64,000 nt of DNA from an uncultured Opitutales bacterium (GCA_934613645.1 CAKTTC010000002.1:192638-256637), one strand, 5' to 3'; positions 26,246-35,035 are shown, counted from the first letter of the stretch. The notes: a model not told the origin generated them from the letters alone. Numbers and translations are program-made.

Positions 26246-26353
26246 ATGGACAAAAAGATGAAAATCGCCGTTATCTGTGGCTACACGACAACGCGCGACA
26301 ACCTCGACCGAAGCTGCTTTGCCCTCCGCGCCGAAGTTGCCGCGTTCGCCTAA
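26246..26353 (+). pseudogene. Truncated duplicate of the hydroxyacid dehydrogenase 5' end
   Basis: The reading MDKKMKIAVI...GYTTTRDNLD...SCFA...AEVAAFA then stop copies the first 35 codons of the gene at 27363, and the resemblance extends about 50 bases upstream (GTCAACAAAAA, GAACGAAC/GCCGC, GCGCACACTTG, CCATGG). The homology stops at 26350, directly before the SGNH gene end. Several substitutions separate the copies, including ones changing residues, so it is an old, decaying fragment. It may still carry a copy of the promoter and start region and could yield a 35-residue peptide. Confidence 0.82.
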
Positions 26354-26371
26354 CTCATTTTCCCCGTCAAA

Positions 26372-27175
26372 CTACTCGAAATTTGCGGGGAGGCTTGCGA
26401 GCTGCCGCGCGAGGGTTTTTGCAATGCGGTAATGCCCGTCGGCGTTGGGGTGAAGCCTGTCGGTATCTTTGTTGGCAAAGTATTTTGCGTGCGCGGGCGT
26501 ATTGGGGTGCAGACCGCAAAGGGCGTTGAGGTCTATTACGGGCACCGCCCAAACGTTGCCCGCCTCCTTGACGGCCTCGACGTATGAATCTATATAAAGA
26601 CCGATTCGGTTGGGGAACGATTCGTCGGGCTGGACGTTTTTTGCGCCGAATCTTGCGTAGCTTCTGTGTATCGGCGTAAGAAGCACAATTTGCGCGTCGG
26701 GGAAGTTTTCCTTCAAAAAGCCGAGAGCGCAGTTTATTCTGCCGCGGAACGTTTGGGCATCGGTCGAGAACGCGCGGCGTTTGCGGACAACCGATTTGCC
26801 GTTGGCATTTGTCTGCACGTCGGAGACGGTATACCAGTCGCCGATGGGCACGCCGCCGTTGAAGTCGTTTGTGCCCGCAAAGATTATGATTGCGTCGATA
26901 TTCGGGCGTTCGGCTTTAAGTTTTTGCGCCTGTTTGAAGACGCCGCCGAAAGTGTTGCCGTTGATTGCGTAGACATGCGGAGCAATTTCGAGCGACTCCT
27001 CCAAAAACTGCCAGTAGTTCTTTTTCGTGCCGACGTGGATTTTGTCGGTGATGGAATCTCCGAGGAATGCGACATTTTTACCTTTCCAGTCGGAGCTGAT
27101 TGGGGCGGCAGTTTTTTCGGCGGCAAACGAGACCGCCGCCAACGCGCAGAAAACAAGCATTACGATTTTTTTCAT
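26372..27175 (-). CDS. Secreted SGNH/GDSL hydrolase
   Basis: 267 residues from ATG 27175, giving signal peptide MKKIVMLVFCALAAVSFA; the frame is open to 27370 but the extension is basic and not signal-like. SGNH blocks: FLGDSIT (Ser41), the Gly of block II in NGNTFGG, GTND (block III Asn) and DRLHPNADGH (Asp-His of block V). Such enzymes are esterases, often deacetylating polysaccharides; this fits the other secreted glycan enzymes nearby. It lies between the two copies of the dehydrogenase 5' region. Confidence 0.87.
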   Translation of the reverse strand: MKKIVMLVFCALAAVSFAAEKTAAPISSDWKGKNVAFLGDSITDKIHVGTKKNYWQFLEESLEIAPHVYAINGNTFGGVFKQAQKLKAERPNIDAIIIFAGTNDFNGGVPIGDWYTVSDVQTNANGKSVVRKRRAFSTDAQTFRGRINCALGFLKENFPDAQIVLLTPIHRSYARFGAKNVQPDESFPNRIGLYIDSYVEAVKEAGNVWAVPVIDLNALCGLHPNTPAHAKYFANKDTDRLHPNADGHYRIAKTLARQLASLPANFE

Positions 27176-27362
27176 ATTCAAACGGATAAAAGCGCGGCGG
27201 CGCGTTTTCAAGCCGAAAAATCGAACAAAATTCGCGATGTATTTTGCCGCAACAAAACAACGCAAGAAGAACAGTTCAATAAAAACACGCACGCGATGTT
27301 TCGCCCGAAGTTTTGTCAACAAAAAGCTGGACGAACGCCGCAGGGGCGCGCACACTTGTGCC

Positions 27363-28331
27363 ATGGACAAAAAGATGAAAATCGCCGTTCTCGACGGCTA
27401 CACGACAACGCGCGACGACCTCGACTGGAGCTGTTTTGCCCCCTACGCCGAAGTTGTCGCGTTCGACCGCACCCCGAAAGACAAAATAGTTGAGCGCGCG
27501 CTTGAAGCCGACGCCGTTTTCACGAACAAAGTCCCGATGTTTGCCGAGCAGCTCGACGCCCTGCCGAAGCTTAAATACATAGGCGTGCTTGCCACGGGCT
27601 TCAACAACATCGACGTTCCACTCTGTGCAAAGCGCGGCATTGCCGCAACAAACATTCCCGCCTACAGCACCGACTCCGTAGCTCAGGAAGTTTTCGCGCA
27701 CATTCTCAACATTTCAAACCGCGTTGCCCTCCACGCGCAGTCGGTGAGGCGCGGCGACTGGTGCAAGTCGCCCGACATCTGCTACTGCCTTGCGCCCCAA
27801 ACCGAGCTTGCGGGCAAAACGCTCGGCATAGTGGGGTTCGGGGCAATCGGCAGAAAAGTGGCTCAGATTGCGCACGCGTTTTCGATGAACGTAGTGGCGT
27901 TTTCGCCCAGTAAAAAAGCGGGTGATGTTTTCGACGGCGTGCGCATTGCAACGCTCGACGAAGTTTTTTCCGAAAGCGACATTGTTTCGCTCAACTGCCC
28001 GCTAAAGCCCGAAACCGACAGACTTATTCGCGCCGAAAACATCGCAAAGTTCAGGCGCGGCGCATGGCTTGTAAACACGGGGCGCGGCGGCTTGGTTGAC
28101 GAACGCGACCTCGCCGAAGCGTTGCAAAGCGGGCAAATAGCCTACGCGGGGCTTGACGTGCTTTCGACCGAACCTCCCCCGCCCGACAACCCGCTTCTGA
28201 AGCTTGAAAACTGTTTCATCACCCCGCACATCGCGTGGACGACCTCTGCGGCGCGGCGGCGGCTGGTTTCCATTTGCCTGCAAAATTTCAAGGCGTGGCT
28301 CGGCGGAGAACGCCTCAACAGGCTCGATTAA
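27363..28331 (+). CDS. D-2-hydroxyacid dehydrogenase (glycerate dehydrogenase-like)
   Basis: 322 residues from ATG 27363, the position that matches the duplicated fragment; an upstream open stretch from 27027 is antisense to the SGNH gene and not used. NAD-binding motif GIVGFGAIG at 155-163; catalytic Arg241 (NTGRGG), Glu270 (LSTEPP) and His289 (TPHIAW). The N-terminal pattern and the LDVLSTEPPPPDNPLL stretch are close to hydroxypyruvate/glycerate dehydrogenases. Cytoplasmic; interconverts 2-keto acids and D-2-hydroxy acids. Single gene with its own terminator. Confidence 0.9.
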   Translation: MDKKMKIAVLDGYTTTRDDLDWSCFAPYAEVVAFDRTPKDKIVERALEADAVFTNKVPMFAEQLDALPKLKYIGVLATGFNNIDVPLCAKRGIAATNIPAYSTDSVAQEVFAHILNISNRVALHAQSVRRGDWCKSPDICYCLAPQTELAGKTLGIVGFGAIGRKVAQIAHAFSMNVVAFSPSKKAGDVFDGVRIATLDEVFSESDIVSLNCPLKPETDRLIRAENIAKFRRGAWLVNTGRGGLVDERDLAEALQSGQIAYAGLDVLSTEPPPPDNPLLKLENCFITPHIAWTTSAARRRLVSICLQNFKAWLGGERLNRLD

Positions 28332-28372
28332 ACGCCGCTACAGACCGCGCCGCGCTGACGAACCGAATGCCG

Positions 28373-28396
28373 CGCCGCCTTTGCGCGGCGTTTTTT
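28373..28396 (+). terminator. Terminator of the hydroxyacid dehydrogenase gene
   Basis: CGCCGC (28373-28378) pairs with GCGGCG (28385-28390), 6-base loop, then T6. Confidence 0.7.
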
Positions 28397-28410
28397 GCGC
28401 CGAAATGCCG

Positions 28411-28442
28411 TCAAAAAAAAGGCCTCCGTTTGAACGGAAGCC
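28411..28442 (-). terminator. Terminator of the PEP-CTERM gene
   Basis: On the minus strand a 10-bp stem (28433-28442 with 28421-28430, one G-U pair, 2-base loop) is followed by eight T. It lies about 65 bases after the PEP-CTERM stop. Confidence 0.72.
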
Positions 28443-28505
28443 TTGCAAGGATTAATGAATGATATGATGTCTATGAAAAAACACTAACTACTATGTGTTT
28501 TGAAT

Positions 28506-30035
28506 TTATCTGCGCCTGCGCCAAGCCGCGAAACCGAGGGCGACCGCGCCGAAAATTGCGGCAACCGTTGCGGGTTCGGGAACTGCGCTTGAGTTGACAA
28601 ACCAAAGCCCTTCGGAAATTTTCGTCCAAGAAACTTTGTTGCCGTCTGCGTCGAAAATGCGGTTTTCCCAGTCCGACTTCTGTTCGTCGGTTGCGGCGAG
28701 TTTGAATTGGTTCACAATGTCGCCGGCAATCTTGATTGTCCCGCCGTTTTCGGTGAAGTTTTGCAATTCGGAAACTTCGAGAACCGCACCGTTTGCAAAG
28801 TCGAGCGTAAGAACAGAGCCCTCCGCGGCGAAATCGAAGCCCTTCAACGTCAAATCCGCGCCTACGCCCAGCGTCGCCTTGGCTCCGCTTACCAAAGTGA
28901 AAACTGTGTCCAATGTGGATTTTTCGTTGAGAATCAGCTTGGAGTTGTTCCCCAATCTCATTGCAACGTTGGAGGCGTTTACAAGCGACCTGTTGAGAAC
29001 CAGCGTAGTATTCGTGTTGAGCTGGAAGTAGCCATTCGATGTAATACTCGCAGAAGTTTGCGTGCCCTTGTTGACCGTTATTACGCCGCCGCCCGATACT
29101 ATTATGGGATTGTCCGTAGCGTTGCCCAAGGTGAAATCGGTTTCTCCGTCAACAGTAAGAGTTGACTGAACCGTAATATTTCCCTGCCACTTCGACGTAG
29201 CGGAATTTATCAAAACCGAACCGCCTCTGAAACTCGAGCTGTTAAGATTTTGCGCTCCCGTTCCGGTGAGGATAATTGTCTTGTAGTTTGTGAAGTTTGT
29301 AGCGGTATATGTATTTTCTTTGACCGCGTCGAAAACTATGTCTTTGCCGTTTGCGTTTACCGTGGCGCGCCCGAAGTCGGAAAAAACAGTGCTTCTGAAA
29401 CTGATGCTGCCGCCCGTATTCTGGAAATTGACCGCATAGCCGTTTACCGAACTGTTGACGCCCGAAAACGCGATGTTGTTGAATTCGGAGCGGTCGCCTA
29501 CGAAGTTGATTGCCGAATTTTTGCTCTGCACTTGAAGAAGCATACCGCAGCCGTCCTGTATGCTTTTGCCCGAAAAATCGACGTTGACAACCGCGCCGTT
29601 GGTCAGGGAGATTGCGCGCGTTGCCGAATTTACGGAAACGCCCCTGTCGCTCGCCTTAAACGTTACGTTTGCATTGTCTATTGAAACGTTGCCGCTAAAG
29701 CGCAATGCGGCGTAGTTTTCGCCGTCGTCTTCGGCTTCAAAAGTTATGCTGCCGCCTTCGCCCGATATTACGTTGCCCGAATTAAACTGCAGGTGCGTTG
29801 AGTTCGACGCCATCAAAACCTTGTTGCCCGTGTAGGGGCCCGCATTGAACGTAATGTTGTTGAGATCCCTTTGCCAGCCGGACCTTTTGAGTGTAAGATC
29901 GTTGCCGAGGAAGTAGATGGTATCGCCCGTTGCGATATTACCCCAGTCCATATCCGCGGTAATTTCCAAGTCGGCGGCGAATGCCGAAAGCGAGCACAAC
30001 GCCGCCGCCCCGATTGACGCAATGTATTTGTTCAT
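28506..30035 (-). CDS. PEP-CTERM surface protein with beta-helix-like passenger
   Basis: 509 residues from ATG 30035; GGAG lies 8 bases upstream, whereas the ATG at 30041 would be too close to it. Signal peptide MNKYIASIGAAALCSLSAFA. The body has repeated Asn/Ser/Thr-rich strands (ITFNAG, LQFNSGN, ITFEAEDD, VTFKAS, VNVDFSG) typical of a right-handed beta-helix or autotransporter passenger. The C-terminus is VPEPATVAA, a hydrophobic helix and RRRR: the PEP-CTERM exosortase sorting signal. Probably exported and anchored or processed by an exosortase encoded elsewhere. Divergent from a LacI regulator with palindromic operators between them. Confidence 0.88.
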   Translation of the reverse strand: MNKYIASIGAAALCSLSAFAADLEITADMDWGNIATGDTIYFLGNDLTLKRSGWQRDLNNITFNAGPYTGNKVLMASNSTHLQFNSGNVISGEGGSITFEAEDDGENYAALRFSGNVSIDNANVTFKASDRGVSVNSATRAISLTNGAVVNVDFSGKSIQDGCGMLLQVQSKNSAINFVGDRSEFNNIAFSGVNSSVNGYAVNFQNTGGSISFRSTVFSDFGRATVNANGKDIVFDAVKENTYTATNFTNYKTIILTGTGAQNLNSSSFRGGSVLINSATSKWQGNITVQSTLTVDGETDFTLGNATDNPIIVSGGGVITVNKGTQTSASITSNGYFQLNTNTTLVLNRSLVNASNVAMRLGNNSKLILNEKSTLDTVFTLVSGAKATLGVGADLTLKGFDFAAEGSVLTLDFANGAVLEVSELQNFTENGGTIKIAGDIVNQFKLAATDEQKSDWENRIFDADGNKVSWTKISEGLWFVNSSAVPEPATVAAIFGAVALGFAAWRRRR

Positions 30036-30094
30036 ATTCATATCTCCGTTATGGGTTGTTTGTTGGGAATTTAAACGATGGCGCCAACGCGCTT

Positions 30095-30132
30095 TGTTAA
30101 CGTTAACACCGATTCTTTGCGTTATCGTTAAC
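30095..30132. promoter_or_regulatory. Paired LacI-type operators between divergent genes
   Basis: TGTTAACGTTAACA (30095-30108) is a perfect 14-bp palindrome centred on CG, as in LacI/GalR operators. GTTATCGTTAAC (30121-30132) is a one-mismatch copy. Their centres are 25 bp apart. They lie upstream of the PEP-CTERM gene and 156 bases before the LacI gene, so the regulator probably controls the PEP-CTERM gene and itself. Confidence 0.65.
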
Positions 30133-30287
30133 AAAAAAGGCGGCAAGTCAAGTAATTCTTTTCAAAAAATTTTATAAATCGGAAGTTATGGAAGCAAAAT
30201 CGGGTTGACATCTACCCGCCGAACCCCGATAAATACGGGAAGAAACTGATAAACTCCCACCCCACGCAACCGCACATACCACACGCG

Positions 30288-31322
30288 ATGAACGACAAAG
30301 TCAACATGAAAGAAATTGCACGCCTTGCCGGACTTTCCACAATGACGGTCTCGCGCGTGTTTTCGAACAAAAGCTGCAGCGAGCAAACCAAGAAAAAAGT
30401 GGAGGCAATAGCCGCAAAGCTTGGTTTCTACCCGAATATGCTCGGGCGCAGCCTTGTAATGAACAGGCTCGACACCGTGGGCGTGGTTGTGCCGAACATC
30501 ATACACGCGTTCTTTCCGCGCGTTATAAACGCGGTCGAGGAAACGCTTGCAAAACGCGGTTTCAACGTCTTCCTGTGCTTTTCGCGCGACGACGCCGAAG
30601 TTGAGGCGGCGAAAGTCAGAATGCTTCTCGGGCACAGGGTTGCGGGAATAATAATGATGCCGTCGCTGCGTTCCAAACTGTCGGCGGCGTCGGCAAAGAT
30701 GATTCTCAACCAGAAATGCCCGCTCGTGCTTGTTGACCGCATAATAGAGGGAATAAAAACAGACTGCGTTGGCTGGCAGAGCGAAGAGGCAATGGACGAA
30801 ATCGTCAACCATCTGCTTTCGCAGGGATACAAAAAGCTTGCATACGTCTGCGGCGAAAACGAGGAATGGAAAAACCGCGGCAGAACAATCGGTTTTTTCG
30901 AAGCCCTGAAAAAGCGCGGCGTAAAGCCGTTCGCCTACATAAACTGCCAGAACACCGAGGAGGACGCCTTTGAGAAAATGCAAAAACTCTTCTCAAAGAA
31001 AAACCGCCCCGACGCCGTATGCTGTGCAACCGACATTCTTGTAGACCACACGCTTTTCGCCCTCAAGCGGCTCAACATTTCAATCCCCGACGAAGTTGCG
31101 CTCACGGGCTTCGGCGGCATAATAAATTCGCATAACTCAATATTGAAAGTTACGACTGTCGAGCAGGACGCCGAGAAAATGGGCGAAGTTGCGGCGGATT
31201 TGATTCTGAAAAAAATAGCCGAAGCCGACAAGCACCTGCCGCACAAGATACAGAAAATAAGGCTGCCGATGAAGGTTTCAATTTGCGAGTCGTCCATAAA
31301 ACGCCCGAAGAAGACGAAGTAG
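30288..31322 (+). CDS. LacI/GalR-family transcriptional regulator
   Basis: 344 residues. HTH and hinge at 5-60 (MKEIARLAGLSTMTVSRVFSNKSCSEQTKKKV, then LGFYPNMLGRSL), then a periplasmic-binding-protein-like sensor domain at about 63-335 (TVGVVVPNI, IIMMPSL, LVLVDRI, LAYVCGE, PDAVCCATDI, VALTGFGG). It senses a small sugar-like ligand. The paired palindromes upstream are the likely operators. It is divergent from the PEP-CTERM gene, suggesting that surface-protein expression answers to a sugar signal. Confidence 0.9.
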   Translation: MNDKVNMKEIARLAGLSTMTVSRVFSNKSCSEQTKKKVEAIAAKLGFYPNMLGRSLVMNRLDTVGVVVPNIIHAFFPRVINAVEETLAKRGFNVFLCFSRDDAEVEAAKVRMLLGHRVAGIIMMPSLRSKLSAASAKMILNQKCPLVLVDRIIEGIKTDCVGWQSEEAMDEIVNHLLSQGYKKLAYVCGENEEWKNRGRTIGFFEALKKRGVKPFAYINCQNTEEDAFEKMQKLFSKKNRPDAVCCATDILVDHTLFALKRLNISIPDEVALTGFGGIINSHNSILKVTTVEQDAEKMGEVAADLILKKIAEADKHLPHKIQKIRLPMKVSICESSIKRPKKTK

Positions 31323-31490
31323 GCGACGCAGACTCGCCGCTTGTTTGCGCAATTTTTCCGCCCCGCCCAACGCAACATCGCCGTCGGAAGCGAATGTGAA
31401 CTGGCGGATTGTTCCGCAAAGCCCGCGCCCCCGCACTGCCCTGCCCGAGCCGCATTCCGCGCAAGCGCACAAGCCCGCAAGACCGCTGCG

Positions 31491-31522
31491 CAAATTTTGT
31501 CCCACGCAAATTTTGTCCCACG
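31491..31522 (+). repeat. Tandem 16-bp direct repeat
   Basis: CAAATTTTGTCCCACG occurs twice head to tail (31491-31506, 31507-31522) in the 302-base gap between the LacI gene and the VWA gene. Nothing else is recognised in this gap; no hairpin with a T-run is seen, so the end of the large operon on the minus strand is not marked. Confidence 0.85.
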
Positions 31523-31624
31523 CGAAAATTCAGCCGCGCGCGCTTTTCAAGAATCATCTCCCCTCGCCGCGCCGCGCAACTGGGAATCAGCGTGCGGCTG
31601 TGCGGCGGCTAATTCCGTCCGCAG

Positions 31625-32491
31625 TTATTTTACGCCGCGCGAACGGCGGGAAAAGTCGTCAATGGCGTCCAAAATTCTTTTGATGTCGGCGGGGTTGTCC
31701 ATTATGATGTGGAAGCTGTTTTTGTCGGGGAAGCCCATGAGCAGCCCTACGCCCCTCGAGTATCTTTCCGTGCCGATAAAAAGCAGATTCCACTGCTCGG
31801 AGCGCGCGGAGATTGCATTTTTTACTTCGCCGATGCGCGCGCGGCTTTCGTTGTCCATTCCGTCGGTAAAGACCACAAAAATGACGGTTTCGGGATTGTC
31901 GCGCGGCGTGCCCAAGCGCAGGTGCTCGGCTTCGTTTCCCGCCAATTTGGCGATTTTTGCGCCCAGACTGTCAGCCGCCTTCAAAACGGCGTCGAAACAC
32001 GGAGTCCCGCCGCTGCAGTAGTATTCCTTGAAGTAGTCTTTGTTGCGCAGCCTTTGGAAATCTACCATTTTCTCGATTCTGTTGCCGCCGAACGTCCAGA
32101 TGTCGAGCGTAATTTCCCCCGCTATTTTCAGCTGCGACTTGAAGAACCTTTCGCACGCGGCGACAGTTTCGTCGCGAAAGGGCGACATCGAACCCGACGC
32201 GTCGAGCACAAGGCAGATGTGCGCGTAGCCCTTGCGCCCTTTCATCTTCCTTACTTCGTGCTCAATTTTCACTCTGCCGTCCCCGCCGCCGCCGCCGTTG
32301 CCGTCGAAACCGCCCGAACCGCCGCCAGAGCCGCTTTCGGAGTTCCCGTCGGGAGCGTTAGAGTTGACCGCGCCCGCAAGGGGCACTGTGCCGTCGGGCG
32401 AAACGTTGTCGGGAACGAAAATTTCGTCGTCGGCAAAAGCCGAAAAGGCGAAAACCGCAAATAGCAAAGCTGCAAAAAAATTCACTTTCAT
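31625..32491 (-). CDS. Secreted von Willebrand factor A domain protein
   Basis: 288 residues, last gene of the eight-gene operon. Signal peptide (MKVNFFAALLFAVFAFSAFA), a Gly/Ser/Asn-rich linker at about 45-72, then a VWA domain from about 88. The metal-ion adhesion site is complete: Asp97-Ala-Ser99-Gly-Ser101, a Thr in CSGGTPCF and Asp in FTDGMDNES. Predicted periplasmic, so it would bind a protein partner through Mg/Mn outside the inner membrane. It follows the coiled-coil gene by 1 base. VWA proteins often work as adaptors in GTPase or AAA systems. Confidence 0.85.
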   Translation of the reverse strand: MKVNFFAALLFAVFAFSAFADDEIFVPDNVSPDGTVPLAGAVNSNAPDGNSESGSGGGSGGFDGNGGGGGDGRVKIEHEVRKMKGRKGYAHICLVLDASGSMSPFRDETVAACERFFKSQLKIAGEITLDIWTFGGNRIEKMVDFQRLRNKDYFKEYYCSGGTPCFDAVLKAADSLGAKIAKLAGNEAEHLRLGTPRDNPETVIFVVFTDGMDNESRARIGEVKNAISARSEQWNLLFIGTERYSRGVGLLMGFPDKNSFHIIMDNPADIKRILDAIDDFSRRSRGVK

Positions 32492-32492
32492 A

Positions 32493-33356
32493 CTAATATG
32501 TGCCGTCGGGCGACCACCCCTTTGTGCCGAATGTTTCCATGTAAAAGTTGATTGTGGGCGCCCAGAAATAACCTATGCCGCGCTTTTTCAAAATTTCTAT
32601 CGCCGCGCGCAACGCCCTGTTTGAAAACTCGTCGGGCGCGACCATAAAGGAGACAAAGCACTTTTCGGGAATGCCGTCCAAATACTTTTCGAATTCGCCG
32701 TTGCCTACCTCAAGCCCGAAATCGTAGTCGGGCACAAGGTAGGTTTTGTCGCCAACTTTCACGACCGTTTTCGAGGAGGGAATATACGGGAAAAGCACGC
32801 CGTTTCTTATGATTACCCACCTAAAGCCCAAGTTGCTTTTGCTTATCATCGGCGGCGACACGTCGGCAACGGCGGCCTCCGCCTTCACTTTGGCGAGCTT
32901 TTTTTCAAGCTCCATTTTCTCCCGCGTCAACGCCGCAACCTCCGCCTCAAGCTTTCCGTTTTGCTCGGCAGTTTTTTGAAGCTCGCGCGCGGCGGGAACG
33001 TCGGGGGCTTCGGCGGAGACGAAGCGTTGCGACACTTTTTTCAGAATTTCGTCGAGTTTCGCCGAAAGCTCCGCCTCCCGCTTCTGAAGCTCCGCGAGCT
33101 TTGCGGCGGAATCGGTTGCGGGCGTTTTTTCAAGAGCTGCAAGTTCCGCCCTGAGCGCGTCAATCTCCTTTGTAAGCGACTCCAGCTGCGCCGACTCAAT
33201 GGCGGCAATTTGTGCGTCGGCGAGTTTTTCCACAATCTTTTTTGTGCAGTCGGAAGTGGAAACCACAAGCAAAACCGCAATCAGCATAATGCTGCCGAAC
33301 GCGTTCGACATTGCGTCGAGAAGCATATCGAGACTGTCTCCGAATTTTCTATTCAC
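32493..33356 (-). CDS. Single-pass membrane coiled-coil protein B2 (MotB/ExbD-like N-terminus)
   Basis: 287 residues. A short cytoplasmic N-terminus (MNRKFGDSLDMLLDAMSN) with Asp14 precedes one membrane helix at about 17-36, then a coiled coil at about 45-160 (heptads rich in Lys, Glu, Ala) and a C-terminal globular part (KSNLGFRWVIIRNGVLFPYIPS, then FVSFMVAPDEFSNRALRAAIEILKKRGIGYFWAP). The Asp just before the helix matches the proton-carrying Asp of MotB/ExbD-type partners of MotA/ExbB. No OmpA-like peptidoglycan-binding motif is seen. It overlaps the next upstream gene by 8 bases. The C-terminal part resembles that of its sister gene. Confidence 0.75.
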   Translation of the reverse strand: MNRKFGDSLDMLLDAMSNAFGSIMLIAVLLVVSTSDCTKKIVEKLADAQIAAIESAQLESLTKEIDALRAELAALEKTPATDSAAKLAELQKREAELSAKLDEILKKVSQRFVSAEAPDVPAARELQKTAEQNGKLEAEVAALTREKMELEKKLAKVKAEAAVADVSPPMISKSNLGFRWVIIRNGVLFPYIPSSKTVVKVGDKTYLVPDYDFGLEVGNGEFEKYLDGIPEKCFVSFMVAPDEFSNRALRAAIEILKKRGIGYFWAPTINFYMETFGTKGWSPDGTY

Positions 33357-34149
33357 CGTAAATCAGCCTTTCGTCTTCGGTTATTGCCGACGCCCCGAAA
33401 GTTATTCCGCGCGTTTTGCACTCGTTGGTTATTTCGAAATAGTCGGGGCACGCGCTTGGGCGGAAGAAGAACTGTATGTATGACGAGTCCTTCGGGAACG
33501 CCGCCAAATACGCCATAAGCGCGGAATAATCAAACACGCGCGACGCGCCGAGAATTTCGAACCTGTTTGCCGAGCACACAATGCACACGGGCGCGAGCTC
33601 CCCGAGTTTTCCGCTCCCCGAAGAGGGAATTACAAGCGCGTCTTTGCGGCGGGCTATTTCCTCTTTGAGTCTGCCAATCTGCCTTTTAAGCTCTTCGGCT
33701 TTGCGTTTTGACTGGGCAAGTTCGGTTCGCTGTTCGGCAAGCGTCTTTTTGATTGCATCGTTGCGCTGCGCCACCATTTCCCTCGCCGCCGATTCGTCGG
33801 GCGAAGCCGCCAGCATTTGTTCCGCGCGCGCGATTTCCGCAAGAATTATTTTTATGCGCTCGCCTATCCTCGCTATTTTGGAAAGGACAAGCTTTTGCAT
33901 TTCCGCCAATTCCGCAGCCGTGTTGCGCGCCGACTTCACGGTTTCAAGCTCGTCGGCGGCCTTTTCGATTTTCGCCGACAGATTTATTTGGGCGAAGTCG
34001 CGCCGGCTTTTCTGCGCGTCGGCAATGTCCTGCGTTTCGACGGAAATCGACAGCGCAAGCAGGACGGATATGAACACGAACACGCCTATGACGCTCGTGA
34101 TAATGTCCTGAAACGCGAAAAGCGAAGGTTTGCCGACTGCCTGTTTCAT
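33349..34149 (-). CDS. Single-pass membrane coiled-coil protein B1 (MotB/ExbD-like N-terminus)
   Basis: 266 residues. N-terminus MKQAVGKPSLFAFQDIITS with Asp15, one membrane helix at about 16-36, then a long coiled coil at about 45-165 and a C-terminal globular part (LAPVCIVCSANRFEILGASR, then YIQFFFRPSACPDYFEITNECKTRGITFGA). The layout matches the B2 protein; the two are likely diverged paralogues that assemble together on the ExbB-like channel. It follows the channel gene by 1 base, the expected neighbour for a stator pair. Confidence 0.75.
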   Translation of the reverse strand: MKQAVGKPSLFAFQDIITSVIGVFVFISVLLALSISVETQDIADAQKSRRDFAQINLSAKIEKAADELETVKSARNTAAELAEMQKLVLSKIARIGERIKIILAEIARAEQMLAASPDESAAREMVAQRNDAIKKTLAEQRTELAQSKRKAEELKRQIGRLKEEIARRKDALVIPSSGSGKLGELAPVCIVCSANRFEILGASRVFDYSALMAYLAAFPKDSSYIQFFFRPSACPDYFEITNECKTRGITFGASAITEDERLIYGE

Positions 34150-34150
34150 T

Positions 34151-35026
34151 CTACTTTCTGATTTTCAGCTTCGCCAAAATGTTCTCCTGACAATACAGCG
34201 AGCACTCCTCCAAAAACGCCAGCTCCTTCGACATCTGAATAGAAACCAAAAACTGCAAAATCACTACCGCCACAAGGGCAACAAGAGTGGTGTCAAACGC
34301 GGTGCCCAAGCCAGCTGAAATGCCAGTGATTGACTCCTTTATCGCCGAAATGTCCTGCGATGCCTTGACCGTTTCGCCGAAGCCGCCTATTGCAACGCCC
34401 AAGCCCAACACAGTTCCGATGAACCCCAGAATGGGGATTATCCAGTTGATTGTGTTCAGCAGAACGAAGCTTGAGTCAATCCTCTCCTGATCGGTTCTTT
34501 CCTGCGCCGACAACACGCTTGAAACGTCGCCCACGTTGCCGATGTTGTTGAGGTTCGAAATGGCGGCCTCTATGCGACCGAACAGAATGAAACGCTTGGG
34601 GTTGTCGACGCTGTCGCGTATCCGCTTTAGAATTGCAACGGCGGTCTCCTGATTTATCCAGTAGCTGTCGTTCTGCGAAACAATTGAAACGCCCAACGCC
34701 GCGCGCTGCGTTTTGAGCTTCTGGCTTTTCAGGAAAAGAACCGCCAAGCTCCACGCAAAGAAAAACAGCGTTATGTATGAAATGACCCCGCCCGAAACAA
34801 TTCTTTCGTTGACAAGCTGTATTGCGTGCACGTCGAGCCGCGAGAGAAATTCAACCGCGCAATAGATTACGCCGAAAAACAGCGTTCCCACTATCAGCGA
34901 AATAAATATGTTAACGTCGGTGTATTTTCCCGCCGAGAAAATACCAAGCCCGATGCGGTTTTCAATGTCGGTGTCGCACCACGACAGTTCGTAGAAATCG
35001 TTTTTGCCTTTTGTTTTGTTTGCCAT
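34151..35026 (-). CDS. MotA/TolQ/ExbB-type ion channel protein
   Basis: 291 residues. Membrane helices at about 38-60, 79-99, 193-214 and 238-263. The last two carry the family hallmark: GFIGTVLGLGVAIGGF, then ISAGLGTAFDTTLVALVAVV. MotA/ExbB proteins form a pentamer around single-pass partners and convert proton or sodium flow into motion or force on the partner. Here the partners are probably the two following genes. Between helices 2 and 3 lies a cytoplasmic domain of about 90 residues that could contact the GTPase or GAP1-like protein. Confidence 0.87.
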   Translation of the reverse strand: MANKTKGKNDFYELSWCDTDIENRIGLGIFSAGKYTDVNIFISLIVGTLFFGVIYCAVEFLSRLDVHAIQLVNERIVSGGVISYITLFFFAWSLAVLFLKSQKLKTQRAALGVSIVSQNDSYWINQETAVAILKRIRDSVDNPKRFILFGRIEAAISNLNNIGNVGDVSSVLSAQERTDQERIDSSFVLLNTINWIIPILGFIGTVLGLGVAIGGFGETVKASQDISAIKESITGISAGLGTAFDTTLVALVAVVILQFLVSIQMSKELAFLEECSLYCQENILAKLKIRK

Positions 35027-35035
35027 GACAATCCT

